A DNA stretch of 64,000 nt from an uncultured Collinsella sp. (GTDB lineage: Bacteria > Actinomycetota > Coriobacteriia > Coriobacteriales > Coriobacteriaceae): assembly GCA_937950325.1 (NCBI GenBank), contig CALFDJ010000061.1, forward strand, positions 3,372-67,371, read 5' to 3'. The notes under the pieces were generated by a model. It had not been told where the DNA came from and ran no database searches. It saw nothing but the letters and a program-made list of their open reading frames with translations. Below are positions 8,491-17,370 of this stretch, one piece after another; positions within the stretch are counted from its first letter, which is position 1; each line of letters opens with the position of its first letter. The position numbers and the translations under genes were made by a program.

Positions 8491-9204
8491 CTACCCTTGG
8501 GTGACCAGGCGATAGCCGATACCCACGTGCGTTTGGATATAGCGCGGATGCGCGGGGTCGGACTCAATCTTCTTGCGCAGCGTGCCCATAAAGACGCGCA
8601 GGCTCGCCAGGTCGCTCTTAGTTGCCGTGCCCCAAATCTCGTGCAGGATAAACTGGTGCGTCAGTACCTTGTCGGCGTTGTGTGCCAGCAGGCACAGGAG
8701 CTTATACTCGATCGGCGTCAGATGCAGTTCCTCGCCATCCATCGTGGCGATGCCGGCATCAAAATCGATATGCAGCTCACCGGTATCGAACGAGCCCTCG
8801 GAGGCAACACCGCCCGTTTGCGCATACGAAAGGCGCCTGAGCGTCGTGCGAATACGCGCGAGCAGCTCCTCGACCGAAAACGGCTTGGTCAGATAGTCGT
8901 CGGCACCGGCATCGAGCGCGCGGATTTTGTCCGCATCCTCGCTGCGCGCCGAGACCACGATAATCGGCATGCCCGACCATGCGCGCACCGACTCCACCAC
9001 CTTGACGCCGTCCATATCGGGCAGGCCCAGATCGAGCAGCACAATGCTCGGCGTCTGCGACGAGGCGGCGGCGATGGCGGCATGGGCGGTCTCCACGGCC
9101 ATATGGCGCAAGCCGTGCGCCTCGAGCGCGGCAACAATAAGATTGCGAACGGCAGGGTCGTCCTCAACGACCAAGATGAGCGGTTTTACGGCAGAGTTCG
9201 GCAC
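8491..9204 (-). CDS. KdpE-like OmpR-family response regulator
   Basis: A 237-residue response regulator. The receiver domain (about 8-120) has the acidic pair Glu14/Asp15, phospho-acceptor Asp58 in VLLDLGLPDMDG and the conserved KPF. The C-terminal winged helix (about 145-235) is OmpR type, with LTPIEYKLL and GYRL. Start chosen at GTG 9204, which has AAGGAG just before it; the longer reading frame runs back into the kinase gene. The kinase stop is four bases upstream, so the two are translated as a pair. The neighbouring kup gene suggests control of potassium uptake; that is inference. Confidence 0.88.
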   Translation of the reverse strand: MPNSAVKPLILVVEDDPAVRNLIVAALEAHGLRHMAVETAHAAIAAASSQTPSIVLLDLGLPDMDGVKVVESVRAWSGMPIIVVSARSEDADKIRALDAGADDYLTKPFSVEELLARIRTTLRRLSYAQTGGVASEGSFDTGELHIDFDAGIATMDGEELHLTPIEYKLLCLLAHNADKVLTHQFILHEIWGTATKSDLASLRVFMGTLRKKIESDPAHPRYIQTHVGIGYRLVTQG

Positions 9205-9208
9205 GGCG

Positions 9209-10834
9209 CTACTCCTTATCAAACGAAACGTCGGCGACGGGAAGCTCAATCGTAAAGACCGAGCCGTGCGGGTCCGCCGCGGCAACCTCTATGCTACCGC
9301 CATGCGCCAGCGCAATGGAGCGGCAGAGCGAAAGACCCAGGCCCACGCTGCGATGGCTGTCGGCAAGACCGTGGTTGGCGGTGTAGAACGACTCAAAGAT
9401 TCGCTCGCGGTCCTCGGGCGCAATGCCCGGGCCGTCATCGGCCACCGAGCACGCCACGCGTCCATCGTCGACGCTAATCGAAATCATGATATGCGAGCCT
9501 GCGGGCGTATAGGTGATGGCGTTGTTCACCAGATTGACCACCAGCTGCACCATCAGGCGCGCATCGACGTTGACGAGCGCCGGCTCATCGCACGCCACCA
9601 CCTTAAGGTCGTGCTCGCGCACGGCAGGGTTCACGTGGCGCAGCGCCTCCTCGACGATATCGTCCATGAGCTCGAGCGTGGTCGACAGGCGCATACCGCC
9701 ACCCTCGAGCTTGGTGATGGCGAGCAGATTCTCGACGGTGGCGTTGAGCCACAGCGCATCCGAGCGAATGGAAAGGAGCAGGCCGCGGCGCGTCTGGGCA
9801 TCGAGCACCGCGGTGCCGGTCGAGCCCTGATCGAGCAGGACATCGGCATTGCCCGAAATACTGGTGAGCGGCGTACGCAGATCGTGCGAGATGGAGCGCA
9901 GAAGGTTGGCGCGCAGCTGTTCGTTTTTGGCGAGCACCGCCGCCTCCTCGCGGGCCTCCATGGCGCGGGCGCGATCGAGTGCCAGCTCGCCTTCGCTCAC
10001 GATGGCATCGGCAAGTGTTCGCTCCTCGTGCGTCAGCACGTCGGGCTCGGCAACGATAGCCAGCACGCCCACCACCGAGGCGGGGTCGCCCGAGCGCGCG
10101 AAGCCGTCGCCTGTGCGAACCGTCAGGTAGATGCCATAAAACGCCGAGCCGCCAAACGTGGCGTCGAGCGGCGTTCCCACATAGGCGGATGCCGAGAGCC
10201 GCGGCGGCATCTGCGGCGCCAGTTCGTGCACCGGTGCGGCATCGCCCACGGCCGTGTATGTCGCACGCGGCAGCAGGTCATCGCCCTCGGCGTCGGCGCT
10301 GTACCACACGACCGGACAGCCCGAAAGACGCGCCAGCTGCGTTGCCATGGCGTGAACGATCTGCTGCTCGTCGGCGCACCGCTGTAGCATGCGGTTGGTC
10401 TCGAGCACCATATGCGTGCGACGGTCGCTGGCGGCAGCCTGTGCCAAGGCACGGCGCAGGGCCAACGCAATCGAGCTCGATACAAGCGAGACCACGAACA
10501 TGATGAAGAACATGCCGGGATAGCCGCGGTCGATAAGCGACAGCGAGTAGCGCGGGTCGACAAACAAGAAGTTGTAGAGCGCCACGGCGGCAGCCGAGCT
10601 CAGCAAGCAATACAGGCGACTCCAGGTAAAGAATGCGCACAGCTGAACGGCGAACACATAGACGATCATGATGCTCGGCGCGAGACCCGGATGGTCGAGC
10701 AGCGCGCCCACAATCGTCGCCGCGACCAGCAGCCCCACCGATACGCAGGCGTCATACAGAGGAGTGCGGCGCGTCAGCGTTGTGCGCCGCCACCAAAAGC
10801 TATCGGCAATATCGCCGTCCGTACGGACGTCCAT
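9209..10834 (-). CDS. KdpD-like sensor histidine kinase, short form without the KdpD/Usp N-terminal domains
   Basis: A 541-residue membrane kinase. The N-terminus starts almost at once with the four-helix DUF4118 membrane block of KdpD (about 28-125), including the hallmark FVDPRYSL (91-98). A GAF-like region follows (about 150-275). The dimerisation/phosphoacceptor helix carries His317 in SISHDLRTPLTS, and the ATPase has an N-box (VNLVNNAITYTP) and a G-box (DDGPGIAPEDRERIFESFY). The cytosolic KdpD and Usp domains that begin full-length KdpD (about 900 residues) are missing. The likely role is sensing potassium or turgor and phosphorylating the adjacent regulator. Confidence 0.87.
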   Translation of the reverse strand: MDVRTDGDIADSFWWRRTTLTRRTPLYDACVSVGLLVAATIVGALLDHPGLAPSIMIVYVFAVQLCAFFTWSRLYCLLSSAAAVALYNFLFVDPRYSLSLIDRGYPGMFFIMFVVSLVSSSIALALRRALAQAAASDRRTHMVLETNRMLQRCADEQQIVHAMATQLARLSGCPVVWYSADAEGDDLLPRATYTAVGDAAPVHELAPQMPPRLSASAYVGTPLDATFGGSAFYGIYLTVRTGDGFARSGDPASVVGVLAIVAEPDVLTHEERTLADAIVSEGELALDRARAMEAREEAAVLAKNEQLRANLLRSISHDLRTPLTSISGNADVLLDQGSTGTAVLDAQTRRGLLLSIRSDALWLNATVENLLAITKLEGGGMRLSTTLELMDDIVEEALRHVNPAVREHDLKVVACDEPALVNVDARLMVQLVVNLVNNAITYTPAGSHIMISISVDDGRVACSVADDGPGIAPEDRERIFESFYTANHGLADSHRSVGLGLSLCRSIALAHGGSIEVAAADPHGSVFTIELPVADVSFDKE

Positions 10835-10862
10835 CAGTGCCCCGCCCCTCTCTCAAAAACAA

Positions 10863-10916
10863 AAACCACCACAAAGGGACAGGCACCTTTGTGGTGGTTT
10901 CCCTTGTGGTGGTTCC
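10863..10916. repeat. GGGACAG-core palindrome (copy 2) with an extra half arm
   Basis: 15-base perfect arms 10863-10877 and 10886-10900 (AAACCACCACAAAGG and its complement) enclose GACAGGCA. CCCTTGTGGTGGTT then repeats part of one arm. It lies directly upstream of the kinase gene. Confidence 0.8.
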
Positions 10917-10945
10917 AAGTGTATAGCCTTTGCAACCGGCGGTCG

Positions 10946-11140
10946 CTAGACAAATAGCACGTGCGCGAGCAGGGCACACACGCACACCGCTCCAAATACC
11001 AGTGCCACGATCGAAATTACGCGATCGGCCATATCCATGTTGGCACGGTTCGTAAGGAACCGATCTTCGGCGGCGTCGACACGCGCCTCACGCACCATTT
11101 CGACCACCGCCTCGCGGCCATCGAGCGCCTTTGCATCCAT
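10946..11140 (-). CDS. Small single-helix membrane protein between kup and the kinase gene
   Basis: A 64-residue protein I do not recognise. The first 40 residues are charged (Asp, Arg, Glu), and residues about 44-64 form one hydrophobic helix rich in Val and Ala ending at the C-terminus. The start at 11140 has GGGGAGG five bases before the ATG; longer in-frame starts at 11170 and 11173 have weaker sites. It lies 60 bases after the kup stop and upstream of the sensor kinase on the same strand. It could be a small accessory subunit or regulator of Kup or of the kinase, which is inference from position only. Confidence 0.6.
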   Translation of the reverse strand: MDAKALDGREAVVEMVREARVDAAEDRFLTNRANMDMADRVISIVALVFGAVCVCALLAHVLFV

Positions 11141-11200
11141 GTTTGCCTCCCCGGCCTCATGCTTATCCATCAAAAACCAACTCCGTGTAGCCGCCGACGT

Positions 11201-13228
11201 CTACGGCCGCTCGTTGGGGGCCAAGCGCTGCATCTTATTCACGGCTTTGAACTTGGTGAACAGCGGCACGTACTCAAAGCTCACGTTGGAGTTCTCCAGG
11301 CCGTACCAGCGTGCAGGCGTGCCGGCGGCGCGGCGGATGATGTACTTGAGCGTGATGGCCGTACGCTCGCTCGGCTCCACATCGCTTTCGGGCGCCAGAA
11401 GCTTGCGAATCAGGACGAACTTGAACGTACCGATGTTGCCCGGATCCTTGTAGACCGAGTAGTCATGCGTCTGCGCCGGCAGCTCGCCGGTGGCAGCCAG
11501 GTCCTGAACGACCTGACGCAGGTAGGCATTGACGCGCTGGTTGATCTTGTAGCCCAGGTACAGATGCACGCGGAACACGTAGTCGGTGCCGAACGTCTCG
11601 ACCGAATAGGCAAAGGTGTGCGGTTCGTCCATGGTCTCGACATTCACAAACCACCAGGCGCGGGCGCGCTTGGGATGCTTGTCCAAGATCGAATAGACGA
11701 TATCGCGGTCGATGTAGTCGGTATGGGTGTCCTTGGTCAGGTACACGACGTTGTCGCTCATGCGCTCGTAACGGTCGTCGTCGCGCAGGCGCTTGAGCTG
11801 CGGCAGGTAGCTGCGCAGCGGCAGCAGCGTAAACTGGCGCTGCTCGACCGCCGTGCCGTTGTACCAGCACACCATAATGCCCATGATGAGTGCAGCCATG
11901 AGGATGGTGAAATAGCCGCCGTGGAAGAACTTGGTGAGCGAGCTCACGAAGAAGAAGCCTTCGAGCAAAAGGAAGAAGGCCGCGAAGATCCACGGAGCAA
12001 CCTTGAGCTTGCGCTCCTCGTGCAGGTAGAAGAAGAGCAGCAGCGTGGTGCACATCATAGTCAGCGTAATGGCAAGGCCGTACGCGGCTTCCATATGCGC
12101 CGAGTTCTGGAACAGCAGCACCACGATGACGCAGCCGACAAGCATGACGTTGTTGACCATGGGGATGTAGAGCTGGCCCTTGGTCTCGGCAGGGTAGAAG
12201 ACCTGCATGTGCGGCATGAGGTCCAGACGGCTGGCCTCGGACACCAGCGAGAATGCGCCGGTGATGAGCGCCTGCGAGGCAATGATGGCCGCAACGGTGG
12301 AAAGGCCTACGGCAAAGGGACGCAGGCCCGGGGCGAGCATCTGGTAGAACGGGTTGAGGTCGGCAATGCCCATGAGCTCGGGGTTGGCAGCGTTGTTCAT
12401 AAGCCAAGCGCCCTGGCCCATATAGGAAAGCAGCAGGCAGCACTTAACGAACGGCCAGGTAGCGTAGATGTTGCCGCGGCCGACGTGGCCCATGTCGGAG
12501 TAGAGCGCCTCGGCACCGGTGGTGGCGAGGAAGCAACTGCCCAGAATCATGATGCCCGCGTGGTTGTTGGGGCTCAGCAAAAAGGCGATGCCGCGCACCG
12601 GGTTGAGGCACAGCAGCACGGCGGGGTGCTGGAAGACAAAGAACAGACCCGTGCCGCCCAGGAACAGGAACCACAGCGTCATGATGGGGCCAAAGGCGTG
12701 ACCGATCTTGGCCGTACCGATGCGCTGTACCAAGAAGAGCGCGATGATGATGGCGAGCGTAATGGCGACGACGCGGCCTTGGTCATCGCCCAGCACGGCA
12801 TGGACCGCCGGGATGGTGCGCAGGCCCTCGATGGCCGTGGTAACGGTAACGGCCGGCGTCAGGATGCCGTCGGCGAGCAGCGCGGCGCCACCCAGCATGG
12901 CGGGGATGATAAGCCACTTGCCGCAGCGCTTGACCAGGCTGTACAGGGCAAAGATGCCGCCCTCACCATGGTTATCGGCACGCAGCGAGATGAGCACATA
13001 CTTGATGGTGGTCAGCAGCGTGACCGTCCACACGACAAGGGAGAGCGCGCCGAGCACGAACTCCTCCGTGACGCTTCCGATGCCGCCGTTGCCGGCAACG
13101 AGCGCCTTGGTTACATACATAGGACTGGTGCCGATATCGCCGTACACCACGCCCAGCGTGACGAGCATCGCCGAGATGCTCACAGGAATCGCAGCGTGCG
13201 AGGCTGCCTCCTTGGCCTTTTGTTCCAT
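11201..13228 (-). CDS. kup: Kup-type low-affinity potassium transporter
   Basis: A 675-residue KUP/HAK/KT potassium symporter of the cell membrane. The family signature GVVYGDIGTSP lies near the start, twelve hydrophobic segments fill about residues 15-470, and a hydrophilic C-terminal domain follows. The start at 13228 has GGGAGG ten bases upstream; the longer frame adds only six residues. The small membrane protein and the KdpDE-like pair lie downstream on the same strand, suggesting one potassium locus. Confidence 0.93.
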   Translation of the reverse strand: MEQKAKEAASHAAIPVSISAMLVTLGVVYGDIGTSPMYVTKALVAGNGGIGSVTEEFVLGALSLVVWTVTLLTTIKYVLISLRADNHGEGGIFALYSLVKRCGKWLIIPAMLGGAALLADGILTPAVTVTTAIEGLRTIPAVHAVLGDDQGRVVAITLAIIIALFLVQRIGTAKIGHAFGPIMTLWFLFLGGTGLFFVFQHPAVLLCLNPVRGIAFLLSPNNHAGIMILGSCFLATTGAEALYSDMGHVGRGNIYATWPFVKCCLLLSYMGQGAWLMNNAANPELMGIADLNPFYQMLAPGLRPFAVGLSTVAAIIASQALITGAFSLVSEASRLDLMPHMQVFYPAETKGQLYIPMVNNVMLVGCVIVVLLFQNSAHMEAAYGLAITLTMMCTTLLLFFYLHEERKLKVAPWIFAAFFLLLEGFFFVSSLTKFFHGGYFTILMAALIMGIMVCWYNGTAVEQRQFTLLPLRSYLPQLKRLRDDDRYERMSDNVVYLTKDTHTDYIDRDIVYSILDKHPKRARAWWFVNVETMDEPHTFAYSVETFGTDYVFRVHLYLGYKINQRVNAYLRQVVQDLAATGELPAQTHDYSVYKDPGNIGTFKFVLIRKLLAPESDVEPSERTAITLKYIIRRAAGTPARWYGLENSNVSFEYVPLFTKFKAVNKMQRLAPNERP

Positions 13229-13350
13229 AAGCCGGTTTCCTCCCAACTTTAATGTTCGAAGGGATTATAGGTAATCGGTCCATGTTTTAATGCACTGTTT
13301 CCCAGCTAGATAAACATTTATACGGCCTTTAGGCCACCGCCGCGATATGG

Positions 13351-13383
13351 AATGTGACAAAGGAACTGTCCCTTTGTCACATT
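13351..13383. repeat. GGGACAG-core palindrome (copy 3)
   Basis: 13-base arms AATGTGACAAAGG/CCTTTGTCACATT flank AACTGTC. It sits at the 3' end of the nitroreductase gene and has almost the same arms as the copy at 29492. Confidence 0.8.
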
Positions 13384-13385
13384 CG

Positions 13386-14234
13386 TCATTTTCCAAGCCA
13401 GTTTTTGAACCACCATTCCATGGATCGGCTCATCTCGGCCATAAAGGGACTCGTGTGTTTGCGGGTGTAGATATCCACCACGCGCTCGCCCACCTCGCGG
13501 GCATGCGGGCGAAACATCGCGTCCATCTCGGCCACCTGCGCGTCCATGGTCGCAGCATCGGCGCGGCAGTAGCGCTCCTCGTGCACCAGGTTCACCACAG
13601 GATGCGCAATGGCCGGACGCTCCTTACGGGGCGTGCCGATGATGAGCATCGACAGCGGCATGGTATAGGGCGGCAAGTCCAGCAGCTCGGCAACTTCCTC
13701 GGCATTCTCGACGATATCACCGATATAGCAGCTCCCCAGGCCCAGAGCCTCGGCGGCAACCACGGCGTTTTGCGCGGCGATCACGGCGTCCTGGGCCGCG
13801 ATGGCAAAGTCGCCCAAACCCGGCGCGCGGCGGGACGCCTTACCCGTGCGCTCGACAAACTCGGGCTCAAAGCAGCCCACGTGCTCAAACAGATCGATCC
13901 ACTTGGCATAATCGACCACAAATATTAGTGCCCAGGGCGCCTTGGCGATCATGGGCTGGTGGTCGCACAGGTCGGCCAGACGATCCAGCGTAGCCTGCTC
14001 GCGAATGCTCACGATGGAATACATCATCATGGCGCCTGCCGACGGCGCACGGCTCGCCGCATGCAGAATCGCCGCCCGCTGCTCGTCGGTCACCGCCACG
14101 GGACGATCGTCGTCATCACGCGCGAAGGCACGCGTGGAGGAACGGTGCTCCAACGTGTCCAGCACCGCATTGCCCGTGGTCTCGACCGGATAGCCACACG
14201 TATCCACAGCCTTGGTGCAAACCTGCTCGTTCAT
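13386..14234 (-). CDS. Nitroreductase family flavoprotein
   Basis: A 282-residue FMN-dependent nitroreductase-fold protein. The N-terminal HRSSTRAFARD (about 31-41) matches the FMN-phosphate contact HRRSxRxF, APSAGAMM follows near residue 67, and ALGLGSCYIGDI (about 165-176) is the family's second block. It is longer than the usual 170-220 residues, with an extra C-terminal segment ending in aromatic residues. Enzymes of this family reduce nitro groups, quinones or other electron-poor compounds with NAD(P)H. Substrate unknown. It stands alone on the minus strand. Confidence 0.85.
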   Translation of the reverse strand: MNEQVCTKAVDTCGYPVETTGNAVLDTLEHRSSTRAFARDDDDRPVAVTDEQRAAILHAASRAPSAGAMMMYSIVSIREQATLDRLADLCDHQPMIAKAPWALIFVVDYAKWIDLFEHVGCFEPEFVERTGKASRRAPGLGDFAIAAQDAVIAAQNAVVAAEALGLGSCYIGDIVENAEEVAELLDLPPYTMPLSMLIIGTPRKERPAIAHPVVNLVHEERYCRADAATMDAQVAEMDAMFRPHAREVGERVVDIYTRKHTSPFMAEMSRSMEWWFKNWLGK

Positions 14235-14447
14235 CGCCTCATCCTCGCTAATTCTTTAAGAAGCCTTTACGTTTCCGTGTAATTCCCGTCCATTATCGCG
14301 CAGGTCGCCACTACATTGCGCCACACCGCCACACGTGCGCGTTAATATGGCTGGTTGTTGTGCGCAGACACCAATTGCGGCGCATATCTTGGTAACAATC
14401 GGGTAAACCCCCGCTTTCGTATGTTTTAGTTTGTGAGGAGTCTCAGC

Positions 14448-16748
14448 ATGTTCGCTGCCGCCATCTCGCTCGTCGGTCTTGCGGCGACCGTCTACCTTGT
14501 TTTGCGCGAGGCCAAGGCCATTCGCGCTCAGTCGGGCACCGTTGCCAAAAGCGCTCTTGGGTGGAGCGTCGCCTTCGGCCTGTTCCAGCTCTTTTTGACC
14601 ATTTGGGGCGCTATTGGCCTCGTCGCGCAGAACGAGCCGCTCGCCTTCGTGATGCTCATCCTGACCAACGCCATCCTCACCGGCTGCGCTTGGGCCAGCA
14701 TCGCCCGCGACCGCATCGCCCCGCGCGTCTTTGCGTTCGCCGGGCCCGACGCCCCCGCCCCCACCGGCAAGCTCGCCCGCCTGCGCGGAGCCTTTGTGGG
14801 TAAACCGCTCGTCGCCGCCGTCCTGTGCCTGCTGCTCGCCGGCGTCTTTGCGCTGCTGGGCATGGAGGTCTCGTCCAACCACGACTTTACCTGGGTCTAC
14901 CCCCTGTGCATCCTGCTCGAGTGGGCCATCATCACCACGCTCATGGTCGGCCTGTTCTTCCTGTTCCAGCGCCACGGCGCAGCCCCCGCGGTCTTGGCCT
15001 TTGCCCTCTTTGTCCTGGGCATTGCCGAGTTCTTCGTCATCACGTTTAAATCCATGCCCATCCAGCCGGGCGACCTTTCGGCCATCTCCACCGCCGCCGC
15101 GGTCGCCGGCACCGGCTACACCTTCTCGATCTCACTGTTCTGCGTGCTGTCCATGGGCTTTACCGCCATCGCCATGCTGCTGTGCGAGTACGCCGGCCTG
15201 GTGGCACCGCACCGTCAGAAGGGCGCCGCCAACGCCAAGCGCATGCTGCTCACCAATCTGCTCGTCGCCGTGCTGTGCCTGGGCGGCGTGACCGCGCACG
15301 TCACGCTTATCGACTACTACAACACCCTCGGCATCACCGTCTACACCTGGCGCCCGCTCGAGAGCTACTGGCGCGAGGGCTACCTGCCCGCCTTTATTAG
15401 TGCAGCGCAGTCCATCAAGCCGCCCAAACCCGCCGACTACTCCGTCGACGATGCCAAGGCCACGCTCAAAAAGTACGCCAAGGCCTACGACAAGTCCGAC
15501 GCGGCCAAGAGCGACGAGCGCGCCGCCGCAAAGGAGCAGTTCGATAGCGAGAAGCCCACGGTCATCGCCATCATGAACGAGACCTTCTCGGATCTGTCGA
15601 TCTACCAGAACATGCGCGCCGGCTACGAGGGCCCGCAGTACTTTAAGAGCCTGTCCAACTGCCTCAGCCGCGGCAAGCTCTACGTGAGCGCCTACGGCGG
15701 CGGTACCGCCAATACCGAGTTTGAGTTTATGACCGGCAACTCTATGGCCAACCTGGGCTCGGGCGTGTACCCCTACACCATCTACAACATGGAAACGACC
15801 GGTAATCTGGCAGAGCAGTTCAAATCGCTCGGCTATTCCACCACGGCCATGCACCCCAACCACGCGACCAACTGGAACCGCGAGAACGTCTACAAGGACT
15901 TTGGCTTTGACCAGTTCCTGTCTATCAACGATTTCCAGGGAGCCGACACCCTGCGCGGCATGGTGACCGACCAGGCTACCTACGACAAGATTCTTGAGCT
16001 GCTCGACCAGAACGCCGATCCGCAGTTTATCTTCGACGTGACCATGCAGAACCACTCGGGCTACGATACGGGCCTGCTGCCGGTCGACAAGCAGATGCAC
16101 CTGAACATCGACACGACCGACCTAGACGCCAAGACCATCGAGGACGGCACGCTCTCCGATGTCGACGAGTACGTCTCGTGCATCGAGCAGTCCGACCAGG
16201 CGCTGCGTTACTTCCTCAACGCCCTGAGCAAACTCGACCGCAAGGTGGTCGTGGTGTTCTGGGGCGACCATCAGCCGTTCTTCCCGTCCAAATTCAACGA
16301 TAAGTGGTTTACCGGCGAGGACGACGCCACCCACCAGGAGCGCTTGTGGCAGACCGACTACATCATTTGGGCTAACTACGACGTTGCTGGTTGCGACCAG
16401 ACGAGCGAGGTCGACGACCTGTCCACCAACTACCTGTCCACGCAGCTTATGCAGCTGATCGGCGCCCCGCTGACCGACTACCAGAAGGCGCACATGACGC
16501 TGCGCGAGTCGCTGCCCGCCATCAACTCCGTGGGCTACGAGGACGCCAGCCTGCGCTGGGCACTCTCCTCCAACGTCACCGGTGACGACGCCGCTGCCGC
16601 AGCCGCAACCAAGGCGCGCGAGGATTACGCCAAGATGCAGTATTACGAGATGTTCCGCGACGGCAAGAACGTCTACACCAAGCACTTCCAGACCGAGGCC
16701 AACGAAACCGACCCCAACCTGGCACCGGGTACGACCAAGATCAAGTAG
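14448..16748 (+). CDS. LTA synthase-like sulfatase-domain membrane protein
   Basis: A 766-residue membrane enzyme of the lipoteichoic acid synthase/alkaline phosphatase superfamily. Several transmembrane helices cover about residues 1-285, and an extracellular sulfatase-fold domain starts near 368 with PTVIAIMNETFSDL, where Glu378 is a likely metal ligand. GGGTANTEFEF (417-427) holds the probable nucleophile Thr420, and WGDHQPFF supplies further metal ligands. The family transfers glycerol-phosphate or related groups to cell-surface polymers. Start at ATG 14448 with GAGGAG eight bases before it. A hairpin element and then a terminator lie in the 3' untranslated region. Confidence 0.87.
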   Translation: MFAAAISLVGLAATVYLVLREAKAIRAQSGTVAKSALGWSVAFGLFQLFLTIWGAIGLVAQNEPLAFVMLILTNAILTGCAWASIARDRIAPRVFAFAGPDAPAPTGKLARLRGAFVGKPLVAAVLCLLLAGVFALLGMEVSSNHDFTWVYPLCILLEWAIITTLMVGLFFLFQRHGAAPAVLAFALFVLGIAEFFVITFKSMPIQPGDLSAISTAAAVAGTGYTFSISLFCVLSMGFTAIAMLLCEYAGLVAPHRQKGAANAKRMLLTNLLVAVLCLGGVTAHVTLIDYYNTLGITVYTWRPLESYWREGYLPAFISAAQSIKPPKPADYSVDDAKATLKKYAKAYDKSDAAKSDERAAAKEQFDSEKPTVIAIMNETFSDLSIYQNMRAGYEGPQYFKSLSNCLSRGKLYVSAYGGGTANTEFEFMTGNSMANLGSGVYPYTIYNMETTGNLAEQFKSLGYSTTAMHPNHATNWNRENVYKDFGFDQFLSINDFQGADTLRGMVTDQATYDKILELLDQNADPQFIFDVTMQNHSGYDTGLLPVDKQMHLNIDTTDLDAKTIEDGTLSDVDEYVSCIEQSDQALRYFLNALSKLDRKVVVVFWGDHQPFFPSKFNDKWFTGEDDATHQERLWQTDYIIWANYDVAGCDQTSEVDDLSTNYLSTQLMQLIGAPLTDYQKAHMTLRESLPAINSVGYEDASLRWALSSNVTGDDAAAAAATKAREDYAKMQYYEMFRDGKNVYTKHFQTEANETDPNLAPGTTKIK

Positions 16749-16767
16749 CGGCGCGTCTTAACTGGTT

Positions 16768-16898
16768 CGTCTGCCCGGCGGCGCGGAACGTAAGGTTCCC
16801 TGCTCGGACAGTCCTGCTCGCACGGAGAGCACATTAAGTGCTCTCCGGCTCGTGCGGAACTCGCGATGAACCTTACATTCCGCGCCGCCGGGCAGACG
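16768..16898. ncRNA. Structured element with 69-nt conserved core and long variable arms (copy 1)
   Basis: 31-base arms 16768-16798 and 16868-16898 pair with one G-T position. The 69-nt centre is closely similar to 52699-52767: ACAGTCCTGC, an inner hairpin GAGAGCAC/GTGCTCTC, and the end GCGGAACTCGCGAT. Arms and inner stems change together between copies, which supports a folded structure. It starts 20 bases after the sulfatase stop and precedes the terminator at 16956, so it would be part of that mRNA. It may be an RNA or a DNA-level repeat; identity unknown. Confidence 0.6.
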
Positions 16899-16955
16899 CC
16901 TCGGTGTTGAAACGCGGCTTGTCATGGGGACATCTGCTGAACATATATAAGTTGA

Positions 16956-16979
16956 AGGCCACGTCATGTGGCCTTTTTG
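16956..16979 (+). terminator. Intrinsic terminator after the LTA synthase-like gene
   Basis: Stem AGGCCAC/GTGGCCT with five-base loop GTCAT followed by TTTTT. Confidence 0.85.
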
Positions 16980-16984
16980 CATCC

Positions 16985-17190
16985 GGAAACCGTGTCCGCA
17001 GTCCCATGTCCGGAATGGGATGCAGTTTCCGCTTACGGCCCCGTTGGGAAACTCCATCCCACTCCGATCACAAATTCCGGGTCGCATTTTCCGCCAGAGC
17101 CCTCAACTGGAAACTGCATCCCACTCCAAAGGCAAATTCCTGGACGCACTTTCCGAAACCCCATCCATTCGGAAAGTGCGTCCCACTCTG
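16985..17190. repeat. 62 bp tandem repeat, about 3.3 units
   Basis: Units begin with GGAAAC or GGAAAG at 16985, 17047, 17109 and 17171, exactly 62 bases apart. Units 2 and 3 share GGAAACTNCATCCCACTCC at the start and AAATTCCNGG then CGCANTTTTCCG-like sequence 25 bases in. The two blocks are roughly complementary, so each unit can fold. 62 is not a multiple of three and no frame stays open usefully, so this is not a protein repeat. The rest of 17191-17300 shows nothing I recognise. Confidence 0.75.
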
Positions 17191-17300
17191 CATACATCCA
17201 GCGAACGCATGCGAGTGTGTCGTCCAGGACGGTCTCGTCATCGGGGTGATGGAAAATGTCACCCCAAACGCTTGCCACGGTTGCGCCTATGAGTGTCAAG

Positions 17301-17330
17301 AAAAAAGCCTCGAGAATTTCGAGGCTTTCA
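17301..17330 (-). terminator. Terminator of the flavodoxin-like gene
   Basis: On the minus strand AAAGCCTCGA/TCGAGGCTT forms the stem, followed by TTTTT. It lies 40 bases after the stop of the minus-strand gene at 17371. Confidence 0.85.
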
Positions 17331-17370
17331 CATTTGTATTGCTTTGCACGAAGGACCGCGAACGACGAAG

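Noticed and set aside
16985..17190. CRISPR array
   Set aside because: The units are imperfect, have no constant direct repeat with unrelated spacers, and no cas gene is present. It is a 62 bp tandem repeat.
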